Positions 43,867 to 52,179 of a stretch of DNA of 52,179 bases are shown in pieces. The stretch is from Terasakiispira papahanaumokuakeensis (GTDB lineage Bacteria; Pseudomonadota; Gammaproteobacteria; Pseudomonadales; Halomonadaceae), in NCBI RefSeq assembly GCF_001709345.1, contig NZ_MDTQ01000001.1, positions 3,084,207-3,136,385 of the forward strand. Direction: 5' to 3'. The position numbers and the translations under genes were made by a program. Within the stretch, counting starts at the first letter, position 1, and the number at the start of each line of letters is the position of its first letter. The notes below the pieces were generated by a model. That model searched no databases. It was not told the DNA's origin and saw nothing but the letters and a program-made list of their open reading frames with translations.

Positions 43867-44622
43867 ATGCCACTCGCCACCATTCGTACCCAGCGCTTAT
43901 ATCGTCAGATTGCCGACCAACTTCAGCAGCTGATACTTAATGGCGAATATCCGCCCGGCACCCAACTGCCTCCCGAGCGCGAACTGGCCCAATCACTCGG
44001 CGTGAGTCGGGCCTCCGTACGTGAAGCCTTGATTGCATTGGAAGTGATCGGGCAAGTCGAAGTGAAAGTCGGCCACGGCGTGACCGTACTGACCTCACAC
44101 ATCACCCCCAAAACATCGGTGATGCAAGCGGCCGTTAGCCAAGAGCCTTGGGCGCTAGACCCAGAATTCTCCAGTGAGATTGAACTCAACCTGGATGAAG
44201 AAATTCCACCTTATTCGCTGCTGCAAGCTCGCCAATATATCGAGCCTGAAACCGCCGCGTTAGCCGCCGTTAATGCCAGTGAAGAAGATCTGAGTGCCAT
44301 TCGACAAGCCATGGAGCGTAATATTTATGATAACGCTCATGGCGGGGGTAGTTTTGCAGGGGATCGACTATTACATATTCGTATTGCCGAAGCCTCAGGC
44401 AATACCGCCTATGCACTGCTGATCAAGCACTTACTCGGCCATCAATACGGCGTCATGTTCAGGCGCTTACAAGAGTTGTTTATGGTCTCCGACATGTGGG
44501 ACCGCTCACAAGATCATCATGAAATCATTGTCACCGCGATTGAAGCCGGAGATGCCGAACGGGCACGCCAAGCCATGGCTGAACACTTGGACCATGTGCT
44601 TGGCGTCTTCTTCGACCAATAA
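43867..44622 (+). CDS. GntR-family regulator (FadR subfamily), probable fucose repressor
   Basis: A 251-residue regulator. The winged helix at about 8-75 reads YRQIADQLQQLILNGEYPPG, LPPERELAQSLGVSRASVRE and EVIGQVEVK; the FCD-type effector domain covers about 110-240 (ARQYIEPETAALAA, DRLLHIRIAEASGN, DHHEIIVTAIEAGD), with the histidines that bind a metal and sugar acid. It is divergent from the fucose operon and likely releases DNA when a pathway acid is present. AGGAGG lies 6 nt before the ATG. Confidence 0.92.
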   Translation: MPLATIRTQRLYRQIADQLQQLILNGEYPPGTQLPPERELAQSLGVSRASVREALIALEVIGQVEVKVGHGVTVLTSHITPKTSVMQAAVSQEPWALDPEFSSEIELNLDEEIPPYSLLQARQYIEPETAALAAVNASEEDLSAIRQAMERNIYDNAHGGGSFAGDRLLHIRIAEASGNTAYALLIKHLLGHQYGVMFRRLQELFMVSDMWDRSQDHHEIIVTAIEAGDAERARQAMAEHLDHVLGVFFDQ

Positions 44623-44663
44623 GGCGATGCACACCCACCAATGCCACCATTCTTATGGATCTA

Positions 44664-44699
44664 GAGCGACCGGCTTTGTACATGCTAGGGCGGTCGCTC
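44664..44699. terminator. Stem-loop between convergent genes
   Basis: A perfect 9-bp stem (GAGCGACCG / CGGTCGCTC) with an 18-nt loop lies 41 bp past the GntR stop. No T-tract follows. Confidence 0.45.
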
Positions 44700-44701
44700 G
44701 C

Positions 44702-44717
44702 TGGCAACATGCTGCCA
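44702..44717. promoter_or_regulatory. Near-perfect 16-bp palindrome
   Basis: TGGCAACATGCTGCCA pairs at 7 of 8 positions. It lies directly after the stem-loop, between two gene 3' ends, so its use as an operator is doubtful. Confidence 0.25.
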
Positions 44718-44823
44718 ACATTGCATCATCTGTACACAAGTAGGGTACTAATCCGGCCCAGCGTGCCAGAAGCACATATCCCCGCCATGAGATTCAGAAC
44801 GTCAAAGCCTGTGCGGCATCACA

Positions 44824-45579
44824 TTAAGTCGTGAGTTCGCGATGAGAAGGCGGTGTTGTTGGCTGGTGTAGCTCGGCATACAAAATCCCTAACATCAACG
44901 TCGCCACTACAGATATCAGTATCTCGACCAGCGGTATGACCACCCAAAATAAAGTCAAACTGACCCAATAAAGATCAACCAAATTCGCTATGAAACGCAT
45001 CATAAAACTGAAGGCATACGACAAAACCGTCACTATCACAAAAGCAAAAAACGCCGCCCATGGAAGTGACTGCGTCAACCTGAACACCGCCTTTAGCGAA
45101 AGGGCATTATCCAGTGCAATACCGACTAAGGCAGGGGATAACCTTAAACTCAACCATAGCATCGCCATCAAGATCAGAAGGGGGATCACAGTAAAAACAA
45201 CGGATTGTGCGATGAGATAGACCGACAACCCCATTAACATACTGGCCACTGTCCACAAGCCGACAAACGCAGCGCAGTATATAAAACACTTAATATCACG
45301 CGCATGCGGTTTCAACTTAAACCTGGCAGGGGGCTCATTCAGCATCACACTGCGCGTCGTATTCACGAACACCCAACAGAATACCGCGATATCAAACGCC
45401 CCAAAAATCACCTTCAGCAATAGCACTCCAGCATATGAAGATGAGACCGATTCAGCTAAACCGTAATACCCTAACTGAATCCCTAAAATAACCAGCAAAG
45501 GCATTAAAATTCCTCTCAGAATCATGCTCCGATTTAACTTCATCAGATACAACGGCCCCACAACTAACTTAAACAACAT
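44824..45579 (-). CDS. Polytopic membrane protein, unknown (Rhs cassette, distal)
   Basis: A 251-residue membrane protein I do not recognise. It has about six helices: MPLLVILGIQLGYYGL, YAGVLLLKVIFGAFDIAVFC, CAAFVGLWTVASMLMGL, VVFTVIPLLILMAMLWLSL, WAAFFAFVIVTVLSYAF and LTLFWVVIPLVEILISVVA. A hydrophilic loop (PPARFKLKPHARDIK) separates helices two and three. The tail is polar. AGGGA lies 5 nt before the ATG. It is the last same-strand gene downstream of the Rhs gene, 276 bp after its neighbour, and may have its own promoter. Confidence 0.68.
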   Translation of the reverse strand: MLFKLVVGPLYLMKLNRSMILRGILMPLLVILGIQLGYYGLAESVSSSYAGVLLLKVIFGAFDIAVFCWVFVNTTRSVMLNEPPARFKLKPHARDIKCFIYCAAFVGLWTVASMLMGLSVYLIAQSVVFTVIPLLILMAMLWLSLRLSPALVGIALDNALSLKAVFRLTQSLPWAAFFAFVIVTVLSYAFSFMMRFIANLVDLYWVSLTLFWVVIPLVEILISVVATLMLGILYAELHQPTTPPSHRELTT

Positions 45580-45855
45580 GACAATCCCTTATCTTTTAAT
45601 TCACTGAACAATGTCTCGCCATAATGACCACATCAAGATCTCTTTCATCTCCATAAATCACGATCTTCATCATCTATTTTGATAAAATGAGCCATATATA
45701 GCCATCACATCAAACACCAAAAGCAGAAATCCAATAGCGTCATGATGAGGTCCAAAGTCAACAAAACCGAAACGAGCACTCTCATATGAACGATTAAACA
45801 TAACCCCGCTCCCAAATATGACGATCACCAGGCACATCATATTTCATCAACATCT
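45580..45855. other. AT-rich spacer
   Basis: No gene or clear hairpin seen. It may carry the promoter of the gene at 44824-45579. Confidence 0.4.
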
Positions 45856-46695
45856 CTAAGGTTTACCTCTTAACTTATCGTCAAAATAAAAAACATCATT
45901 TTTATACTCTGAATTTATCTTCTTACGAATCACTTCATATATTAAAAAAACCAGTAAAGAAAGCACTATGCCAACCAAAACAACACCACAAGACATAAAA
46001 AAACCAGGATCCGAAACCCAGTATGACAATGGATCAAAAAACAAAAAAGAACATATAACAGAAGCCATAATCGAAAACATTATTGCCGAATCAACATAAT
46101 AAGACTTAAACACATGACGACCATGATTTTTAATCATATTATGAACATCAATAAACACTTCATCTTCCGTCTCGACCTTTAACAAAATAAGCTCTTCTTG
46201 AAAAATAAAATTCTTTAGACAGCGTCCATTTTTAATAGGGTAAGAGGATACTGTACTTATCGATACGTCTTCACCGGCACAACGAGACAAAAGGTCTTCA
46301 CTACCGACAGGCACAATCAATCGTTTTCCATTAGCATAAAATAACGGGACTTTTTGAGAGACACCGGAATGCGGATTCCTCATACCAAAGACAACTTTTT
46401 TTATCACAGCATCATAAGACTTAACCTCATCATCACGAGTAATCTCTATTTTAAAAAGTCCCGTAATAAAACTGCGTACCCAAAAAACCAAAAAGCCGAT
46501 CACGCCCATGAGAGAAAGCCCGATAACCAGCGTAATCTCTGTTGTCAAAGCAACCCAAAGTGGCAACGTCACCACATAAAAAATAAATGCATAGCAAGGC
46601 CACTTTATAAAATTCACTAGAAAAACCCTGGACCGCAAAGACCTATTCACAAAAAAATGTTCAAACTCGGTAATGTCTCGACTACTTTCCTTCAC
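45856..46695 (-). CDS. Membrane protein, unknown (Rhs cassette)
   Basis: A 279-residue protein I do not recognise. Two helices near 30-72 (PCYAFIFYVVTLPLWVALTT, then VIGLSLMGVIGFLVFWVR) and two near 201-250 (SAIMFSIMASVICSFLFF, then GVVLVGIVLSLLVFLIYEVI) flank a soluble middle of about 125 residues (KVPLFYANGKRLIVPVGSED). Both ends are charged. The start is GTG 46695 with GGAGG upstream. It is AT-rich like the rest of the cassette. Downstream of an Rhs tip such a protein could be an immunity or orphan immunity gene, but nothing in its sequence proves that. Confidence 0.65.
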   Translation of the reverse strand: MKESSRDITEFEHFFVNRSLRSRVFLVNFIKWPCYAFIFYVVTLPLWVALTTEITLVIGLSLMGVIGFLVFWVRSFITGLFKIEITRDDEVKSYDAVIKKVVFGMRNPHSGVSQKVPLFYANGKRLIVPVGSEDLLSRCAGEDVSISTVSSYPIKNGRCLKNFIFQEELILLKVETEDEVFIDVHNMIKNHGRHVFKSYYVDSAIMFSIMASVICSFLFFDPLSYWVSDPGFFMSCGVVLVGIVLSLLVFLIYEVIRKKINSEYKNDVFYFDDKLRGKP

Positions 46696-46877
46696 AGAAA
46701 ACCCCCTCCATCAAATTTAATAAAAAAAACAGCCATTCAGGACAACACCCATAGACTGCATGGCATTTCAAACTGCCATATTGTGGTAGCTCAAAGCACC
46801 GCACTGACTGCTCTAAGGAGCGTCCCTTTCGGGGAAGTTATAGTGGCGGGCCTTCATAATCATAAGTAGCGGTGCCT
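46696..46877. other. Spacer with locally GC-rich segment
   Basis: The part 46800-46865 is much richer in G and C than its surroundings and contains a small TCCC-TTTC-GGGGA-type hairpin. It could be a leftover of an earlier cassette junction. I see no convincing gene. Confidence 0.3.
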
Positions 46878-47072
46878 TCATTTTCGTTTTAGAAAAATAT
46901 TCAGAATCCCCCAAACACCTAAAATCAATGAGGCAAGCCCTGGCATCCATTTCTTATTTCCTAAATGCATACCATTCACATCACCAGTACAAAGAGTAAA
47001 AACACCTAAAAATATTATTATTAAAAGTAAAAACTGCGAACGACGCTCACGAATAAAATCAATTTTACTCAT
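46878..47072 (-). CDS. Small membrane protein, unknown (Rhs cassette)
   Basis: A 64-residue protein with two helices (FLLLIIIFLGVFTLCTG, then PGLASLILGVWGILNIFL) separated by a short polar loop (DVNGMHLGNKKW), and a basic end (KRK). I do not recognise it. The open frame extends to a TTG at 47162, but ATG 47072 has AAGG just upstream and gives the sensible start MSKIDFIRERRS. It lies 130 bp after the propeller gene. Size and topology fit a small immunity protein, but the evidence is only position. Confidence 0.5.
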   Translation of the reverse strand: MSKIDFIRERRSQFLLLIIIFLGVFTLCTGDVNGMHLGNKKWMPGLASLILGVWGILNIFLKRK

Positions 47073-47202
47073 TGCCTTAACCGCCATCATGAAAACTTTA
47101 TTTTCAATACCAAACCATAAGACTCCATATATATATGAGGAGAGAAAGTTCGCGGAAAACAACCACCTAAACTATCTAATAGAGCCTCCAGTTATAAAAT
47201 AG

Positions 47203-48330
47203 CTAAGGCGATAAAAGCTTCAAGGCATAAACTTCACCTTCAAAAGTCCCAATAAATATCATTTCGCCATCCACTCGAGCTTCGGTATACATAGGCTGAT
47301 CGAAAAATCGGCTAGCCACCTCACGGCCGGTCAATTTATCTAAAACATAAACACCTTTGCCTGCACCAAAGTACATATAATGATCATCAAAATTAAACTT
47401 TCTACGAGAAGCCGCCTTGAGTTCATGAGCCCATATTTGATGTCCATCATAACGATCTAATGCAACGACATGATTAGAATCATCACCTTCAACGCTTAAG
47501 TAGACAAAATCACCAGAAACGGCGACATCACTTAGCACAGTCCCATCTAGCTCATGCTGCCACAACAACTCAGAAGTTTTTTTATCATAACTAACAACTT
47601 TATTAACATCAGCCCCCTTAACAGTCAAATATAAACTATTTTCAAGTACCGCCACGCTACCAAGCCCCACAACCTCCATGCCATCAGCATTAAACCCTTT
47701 GTCGTCATGAATAGCATTAAAAAAAGAACGCCCTGTCTCAATATCGACCGCATATAAGCTCTGCCTATCATCTTGATAATAAACCACCCCATCTGATACG
47801 ACAGGCTGCCCTTTCATTCCATGAATAGCATACTTCCAAAAAAGCGTTCCATTTTCTGCATTAAGGCAAAAAATATAGTCGTTAGAAACAAATAAAAGCA
47901 ATCCATTATATTCAACGGGGTATGATAACTGATACTGATTGGGATACTGATATTGCCAAACAACATGGCCATTATTCTTATCCACTGCCACTATTCTTCT
48001 TTCATTTTCAAGCCCTTCCCCAAAAAAAATGTATAGTTCATTATAAGCAGAACCCCAGCTAGCACTATCAAATAAATCAGCATGCCACTTTACTTCACCC
48101 TTCTCAGCATCTAAAGAGAATAAAGACCCACTATAGGTTGAAAAATAAAGACTCCTTTCATCTAAAATAGGACTTGAGACAATCGGATCGACATAGCCAC
48201 CCGCCCAGCTTAAATCAGGGTTATATGCGATATCTTCAGGCTCATAAACCCAAGAGACCTCAAGCTCCCCAGCATGAGTCAGAGCAGAAAAAAACAGTCC
48301 CATTAAAATTAAAAAAATATAATTATTCAT
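47203..48330 (-). CDS. Periplasmic PQQ-type beta-propeller protein, translationally coupled to rhs (immunity candidate)
   Basis: A 375-residue protein. A signal peptide (NNYIFLILMGLFFSALTHAG) sends it to the periplasm. The rest is a run of PQQ_2 / BamB-like blades: SLFSLDAEKGEVKWHADL, RIVAVDKNNGHVVWQYQYPN, IFCLNAENGTLFWKYAIHG, SLYAVDIETGR, VVSYDKKTSELLWQHELDG, VVALDRYDGHQIWAHELK and VYVLDKLTGREV, about seven blades. No lipobox is seen, unlike BamB. Its ATG overlaps the TGA of the Rhs gene (ATGA at 48327-48330), the position usual for a cognate immunity gene. Being a scaffold-like fold in the periplasm, it could bind an Rhs tip that acts there. This is inference. Confidence 0.82.
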   Translation of the reverse strand: MNNYIFLILMGLFFSALTHAGELEVSWVYEPEDIAYNPDLSWAGGYVDPIVSSPILDERSLYFSTYSGSLFSLDAEKGEVKWHADLFDSASWGSAYNELYIFFGEGLENERRIVAVDKNNGHVVWQYQYPNQYQLSYPVEYNGLLLFVSNDYIFCLNAENGTLFWKYAIHGMKGQPVVSDGVVYYQDDRQSLYAVDIETGRSFFNAIHDDKGFNADGMEVVGLGSVAVLENSLYLTVKGADVNKVVSYDKKTSELLWQHELDGTVLSDVAVSGDFVYLSVEGDDSNHVVALDRYDGHQIWAHELKAASRRKFNFDDHYMYFGAGKGVYVLDKLTGREVASRFFDQPMYTEARVDGEMIFIGTFEGEVYALKLLSP

Positions 48331-51300
48331 CGTGCAGGCCTTTTAAACGAATCAGGAACCGACATTAGCGAGCAATATGTCTTGATCATGCTCACTTCAC
48401 TCCCATCCAAAGGATTGTTTTGCCTTAGCTTCATAATATTTTCCATATCAGCAATAGCTTGTACATTATCGGCACTCGCAGCATCATTCATGCACTGATT
48501 AAATGAAGCCGAAATTTCCTCTTCAGTTAACCCACTATTAAAACCTAGAAGGGTATCTCTTTGTTTTTGACAAGACTCTTCACGCCGCATTTTAAGTTCA
48601 GTGCGAGCGGCATTCCAATGACGCTCAATAGCGTCAATTTGCTCTATGCTGGCTTCATTTAAGTCATTGACTGAGTAACAGATAGCTTCCTCAGCAACCC
48701 CAACAATAAGTCTTCCCGTTAACCCCAATGGATCAATTGCACTGGTGGGGTCGCCCACATAGCCATATAGGTTGGTGCCGCCTTTTAGTCCAATCGGGTC
48801 TTGGGTGATGTAGCGCCCTTGCTGGGGGTCGTAGTAGCGGTGTCGGTTGTAGTAGAGGCCGCTTTCTTCATCATGCCATTGCCCTTGGAAGCGAATCGGT
48901 TGGCGTGTGTCGCCGGTTTCGTTGTGTACGGCGGCCCAGTCATCGGGCTGGGCTTGCCAGCGCACGGTGCCATCCGGGTCGAGGAGTTGCATGGGGGTGC
49001 CGAGGGCATCGGTGACGTAGGCGCTGGTACGGGTGTCGTCGCCATCGTGGTCAATCCGTAGCATCGGGACGAAGCCACCAGGTTCGTAGATGACAGTGGT
49101 CGATATTGGCCCCGGCAAGTCTTCATGGACGAGGTGGTCGCCATCCCAGCCGTAGTGGGTGGTGCCTGTGGTGCCGTCGGCTTCGGTGACGATTTTCTGG
49201 GTACGTCGACCCAGCGGGTCGTAGTGATAGTCAACCTCGAGGGTTTGGCCGTGTGTGTCGATACGGCGCAAGTGCACCAAACGGTTGGCGGCGTCATAGC
49301 CCATGGTCAAACGCTCGCCATGCGGTTGACAGCGTTCGATCAAGTTGCCCGCACCGTCATAACGGTAGTCGACCCCGTCTAAATGATGAATTTGGTTATG
49401 CGATGAAGAGGCCGTCATGCCGTCATCAAGAGGTGCAAGGCGGTTGCCTGCCGCATCCATCGGGTAGTGATGCGTTTGCGGCCCATGTTGGCTGCCGATC
49501 AATCGGCCCGCTTCATCAAAGATGTAGTCGATGCGCTGGGCGTTATTCGAGTGAGGGGCGCCTGTCTCTCGGTGTGTCATTCGGCCGAGTGCGTCATAGT
49601 CGAAGTGTTGATGTAAGCCGTTCAGGACCCCTTGAGTGGCCAGATGAGTCACCTGCCCGGTCGTGGTATAACCACGCTCTAACACCAGTCGTTGAGGGAC
49701 TAAGGGTTGAGGGGCTGAGGACTGAGGGAGTGAGGACTGAGAAGCGGCCTGATGGTCAACACTGAACTGACGCTGTGTCTCACGATGTAAGGCGTCGGGC
49801 TCAAAGGTCAGATCTAGGCCCAGTGCCGGAACATTGAGGCCCAACAGGTGGCCACTGCCATAAGTCAGCCAAGCGCACTCAGGCAATGCCCCCCACTGGC
49901 TCGTCGCCGGGGCCCCGGTTTCGGTAAACCGATGCTGGGCCTGCCATGACCAATCTTCGTTCTCTGTTATCGCATCAGCCTGAGCGGCACGCACGCAGTG
50001 GCGCTGCTGTTCTCCGGCCAATCGGCCCGCGTCATCATAGTGAAACAGCACATCACTGTGAGCGTTGTGGGCACGGCTCAGGTGGCCGTCAGCACGCCAA
50101 GCAAACACTTCACACAGGGCGGGCGCTTGTTCGGTTTCGGGGAGGTGGCGCTCGATCAAGCGGCCATTGGCATCATAGGTATAACGGGTGGTCAGCGGCT
50201 GCTCATCAGGCCCTAAACGATTCATCTCGGTGCGCGCAATAAGCTGACCCGCCGCATCATATTCAAAACGTTGATCACGACCGTCAGGGTTTTCTTCACG
50301 AATCACCCGATCCATGGCGTCATAGCTGAAGCGATAACGTGCACCATTCCCCAACACCAGTTCCGTGATGCGACCCGCCTGATCATAAAGCACTTCTTGG
50401 CGGCTGCCATCGGTATAGGTCTGAGCGATCGGGCGACCGGCCGCATCATATTCAATCTGTTGCAACCCTCCGAGCGGATCTTCTAACGATGAGGCCCGCC
50501 CTTGGCGATCGTAATGCTGTTGCCAGAGGGCGCCGTCGGGAAGCTCATGGTTGAGTCGTCGGCCCATCACATCATGGCTCATCCGATGAGTCTCGCCCAG
50601 CGCATTGGTCACCGCTTCGAGCTGATCATCGGCATCATAGTCATAGCGCGTTGCGTGATGAGAGCAATCCGTCTCGACCTGTAATTGTCCCCGCGAATTC
50701 CAGACAAAGTGACGACGGGCACCGCTGGGGTCGGTAATGGTGGTGGGACGATCAGGCAGCGCCGGATCGTCGTAATCATGAGTGGTGGTGCCATTGGGCC
50801 CGGTCACGCTGACGGGATTCCCCCGCTCGTTACGTTGGATGGTCCAGCGCGTTTGTTCCGGCCCGGTCATGCCAACCGGTAAGCCTTGCGCATTGCGCTC
50901 AATCGTCCACCGCTCGCCCCCAGGCATCACTTGTGCGATCAGTTGGCCCTTCTCATCACGCTCCAGACGCGTTTCCCGCCCGAGCGGATCAACCGTGGCA
51001 ATCCGCCGTCCGGCGCGGTCGTAGTGGAATCTCAACTGCGAACCGTCTGCCCGCGTGTGCGCCACCCAGCGCTGTCCAACGCCTTCACCGGCAAAGTGAT
51101 AACGCTCTTCACGCCCCAAACTGTCAGTCACGAGGGTCTGATGCGCTAAATACTGAAAATGCCGTGATAAGCCTTGGGCTTCATGTTGTGCCGTCACACG
51201 TCCTTCAGGGGTGTACTGATCCCATTCATAACGCATGGCCACGCCGCCCGGCACACGGTGAGCAACCAGAATATGCTGGCGCCACTCGAACTCACGGGCC

Positions 51301-52179
51301 AAACGCTCATCACGGTGATGAACAGCCCTAAGATCACCGGCGGAGCTGTAGTCATAGCGCACCAACCAGCGACCGATCTCGGGCTCATCTTGCCCCAAGT
51401 GCGGCTCCGTCAGCGCCATCTGTGACGTCTCGACTAATTGAACCCCGACCAGTCGATCACCGGTATCGCCGTCACCGGCTTCGGTCACCGAGGCATAATG
51501 AAAGGTGTAATCTCGACCGGCGCTGTCAGTGACTCGGCTCAAGCGGTCTTCATGCCAGTGATAGGTCGTCGTGTAGCCATTACGATCGCATTCGGCAGTC
51601 AGCCGCCAAGGCGATGACGAAGGGCGGCCCTCGGGCTCAGCGGGGCGTGTAAAGAGATAGCAGAGGGTACCGTCAGTCACCGCAATCACATCGGCATCTT
51701 GTTGCAGGCGATCCGACACCGCCACCCAACGAGGTGACAAGCTGATGCGATCGCCCTGCAATGCCAGCCCTCGGCGAATCCAAAGCTGTTCGGTCTGTGA
51801 GTAGCGTTCTTCTCCCGCTCCTAAAGCGCTAAAGGTGATCACCCGCCCCTGGGCATCATGAAGTTCACAGGCTGTCTGGCTCAGGGTGATAAAGCTCCCT
51901 TCCCCCGGAATCGACCAGCCCTGGCCCAGTGAACCCACTCGAGCATTACTGGACAGATAGCCTCGGGAAAAAGAGAAAGGCCGTGGCGCGGGTAAAGCAA
52001 AATCGGTTTCAGCCGGGAGCAATTTAACGCCCAGCATCGGGTTAACAGGGTTGCCCACTGAAGGCTCACAGCTACTACAACGGTCAGCGAGCCCCTCGAT
52101 GATCTCCGGTGCATTCAAAGCTAAGGGCGAAGCACCACCGGTCGGCAAAGCCGGCATCGGTAAGTTCATGCTGGCCGGA
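48327..52179 (-). CDS. Rhs-family polymorphic toxin, 5' end beyond the window
   Basis: At least 1280 residues. The reading frame is still open at the window edge and the first ATG (52169) has no ribosome site, so the start probably lies outside and any PAAR or other N-terminal domain cannot be seen. After CSSCEPSVGNPVNPMLG comes a DUF6531-like region (LPAPRPFSFSRGYLSSN), then many RHS/YD repeats (for example YDAAGRPIAQTYTDG, YDPLGRRTQKI), which form the shell around the toxin. The conserved core end is NRHRYYDPQQGRYITQDPIG followed by TNLYGYVGDPTSAIDPLGL. The last 130 residues are a variable tip listed separately. Such proteins are delivered by type VI secretion or related routes. No VgrG or Hcp is in the window. 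Confidence 0.93.
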   Translation of the reverse strand, partial: PASMNLPMPALPTGGASPLALNAPEIIEGLADRCSSCEPSVGNPVNPMLGVKLLPAETDFALPAPRPFSFSRGYLSSNARVGSLGQGWSIPGEGSFITLSQTACELHDAQGRVITFSALGAGEERYSQTEQLWIRRGLALQGDRISLSPRWVAVSDRLQQDADVIAVTDGTLCYLFTRPAEPEGRPSSSPWRLTAECDRNGYTTTYHWHEDRLSRVTDSAGRDYTFHYASVTEAGDGDTGDRLVGVQLVETSQMALTEPHLGQDEPEIGRWLVRYDYSSAGDLRAVHHRDERLAREFEWRQHILVAHRVPGGVAMRYEWDQYTPEGRVTAQHEAQGLSRHFQYLAHQTLVTDSLGREERYHFAGEGVGQRWVAHTRADGSQLRFHYDRAGRRIATVDPLGRETRLERDEKGQLIAQVMPGGERWTIERNAQGLPVGMTGPEQTRWTIQRNERGNPVSVTGPNGTTTHDYDDPALPDRPTTITDPSGARRHFVWNSRGQLQVETDCSHHATRYDYDADDQLEAVTNALGETHRMSHDVMGRRLNHELPDGALWQQHYDRQGRASSLEDPLGGLQQIEYDAAGRPIAQTYTDGSRQEVLYDQAGRITELVLGNGARYRFSYDAMDRVIREENPDGRDQRFEYDAAGQLIARTEMNRLGPDEQPLTTRYTYDANGRLIERHLPETEQAPALCEVFAWRADGHLSRAHNAHSDVLFHYDDAGRLAGEQQRHCVRAAQADAITENEDWSWQAQHRFTETGAPATSQWGALPECAWLTYGSGHLLGLNVPALGLDLTFEPDALHRETQRQFSVDHQAASQSSLPQSSAPQPLVPQRLVLERGYTTTGQVTHLATQGVLNGLHQHFDYDALGRMTHRETGAPHSNNAQRIDYIFDEAGRLIGSQHGPQTHHYPMDAAGNRLAPLDDGMTASSSHNQIHHLDGVDYRYDGAGNLIERCQPHGERLTMGYDAANRLVHLRRIDTHGQTLEVDYHYDPLGRRTQKIVTEADGTTGTTHYGWDGDHLVHEDLPGPISTTVIYEPGGFVPMLRIDHDGDDTRTSAYVTDALGTPMQLLDPDGTVRWQAQPDDWAAVHNETGDTRQPIRFQGQWHDEESGLYYNRHRYYDPQQGRYITQDPIGLKGGTNLYGYVGDPTSAIDPLGLTGRLIVGVAEEAICYSVNDLNEASIEQIDAIERHWNAARTELKMRREESCQKQRDTLLGFNSGLTEEEISASFNQCMNDAASADNVQAIADMENIMKLRQNNPLDGSEVSMIKTYCSLMSVPDSFKRPAR
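48330..48719 (-). other. Rhs C-terminal tip domain, 130 residues, unrecognised
   Basis: Directly after DPLGL the sequence changes to TGRLIVGVAEEAICYSVNDL. The domain is mostly helical and charged, with four cysteines (AICYS, EESCQ, NQCMN, TYCSL), and it lacks motifs of nuclease, deaminase, ADP-ribosyltransferase or peptidase tips known to me. The cysteines would suit disulfides in the periplasm, which agrees with the exported neighbour. The DNA is clearly AT-richer than the core: by hand count 23 of 60 bases are G or C at 48421-48480 against 40 of 60 at 51001-51060. Confidence 0.7.

Noticed and set aside
46813-46881. A 22-codon minus-strand ORF (MKAPLLMIMKARHYN ...) overlapping the stop of the 64-residue membrane protein as ATGA
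   Set aside because: Too short, no recognisable feature, and no independent ribosome site; the overlap may be chance.
48785-51425. Many open frames on both strands inside the rhs core
   Set aside because: GC-rich repeated DNA leaves alternate frames open; only the Rhs frame has YD repeats and a coherent end.

Overview
The window looks like a chromosomal stretch of a gammaproteobacterium, most likely marine or halophilic and Oceanospirillales-like. This is an inference from gene content: a pqiABC envelope operon, an RhtA-type exporter, two TRAP transporters, RTX proteins, an Rhs protein and many GATC sites. No rRNA or tRNA gene, IS element, integrase or CRISPR array is visible.

Layout. Positions 1-2.9 kb form a scarred accessory region. 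It holds the 3' end of a phage-tail-collar-type gene, a GNAT gene and a DUF6916-like gene, then a chimeric scar in which the first codons of an RTX-type gene run into a duplicated 3' piece of tag, then a broken glycosyltransferase. 2.9-5.0 kb is a secreted RTX protein with a choice-of-anchor-like C-terminus. 5.0-11.2 kb holds a long non-coding stretch, a zinc-ribbon membrane protein, a tag-MFS-metallohydrolase group and a beta-propeller protein. 11.4-15.0 kb is pqiABC. 15.0-19.7 kb holds three DMT-family exporters with a LysR and an XRE-cupin regulator. 19.7-25.1 kb is a chemoreceptor and a DctPQM-type TRAP transporter. 25.2-31.4 kb is a serralysin protease and a TAXI-type TRAP transporter with a DUF1850 protein. 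31.4-34.8 kb is an iron-type ABC importer behind a Fur-box-like site. 35-37.2 kb holds an EAL phosphodiesterase, a small Rossmann protein and a methyltransferase.

37.2-44.6 kb is a complete non-phosphorylating L-fucose pathway on the minus strand: permease, mutarotase, fucose dehydrogenase, lactonase, fuconate dehydratase, 2-keto-3-deoxyfuconate dehydrogenase and a fumarylacetoacetase-fold hydrolase. A divergent GntR regulator and repeated operator-like motifs lie between it and the operon. The expected products are pyruvate and L-lactate.

44.8-52.2 kb is an Rhs module on the minus strand. A GC-rich Rhs core switches to an AT-rich, cysteine-containing C-terminal domain of about 130 residues that I do not recognise. 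Its stop codon overlaps the start of a signal-peptide-bearing PQQ-type beta-propeller gene, followed by three membrane-protein genes. This cassette is the best candidate here for an undescribed toxin-immunity pair.

Two patterns cross the whole window: intergenic spaces repeatedly carry short tandem duplications (13-17 bp, 2-4 copies), and many transcripts carry strong hairpins without a T-tract, including one after each of two solute-binding-protein genes.
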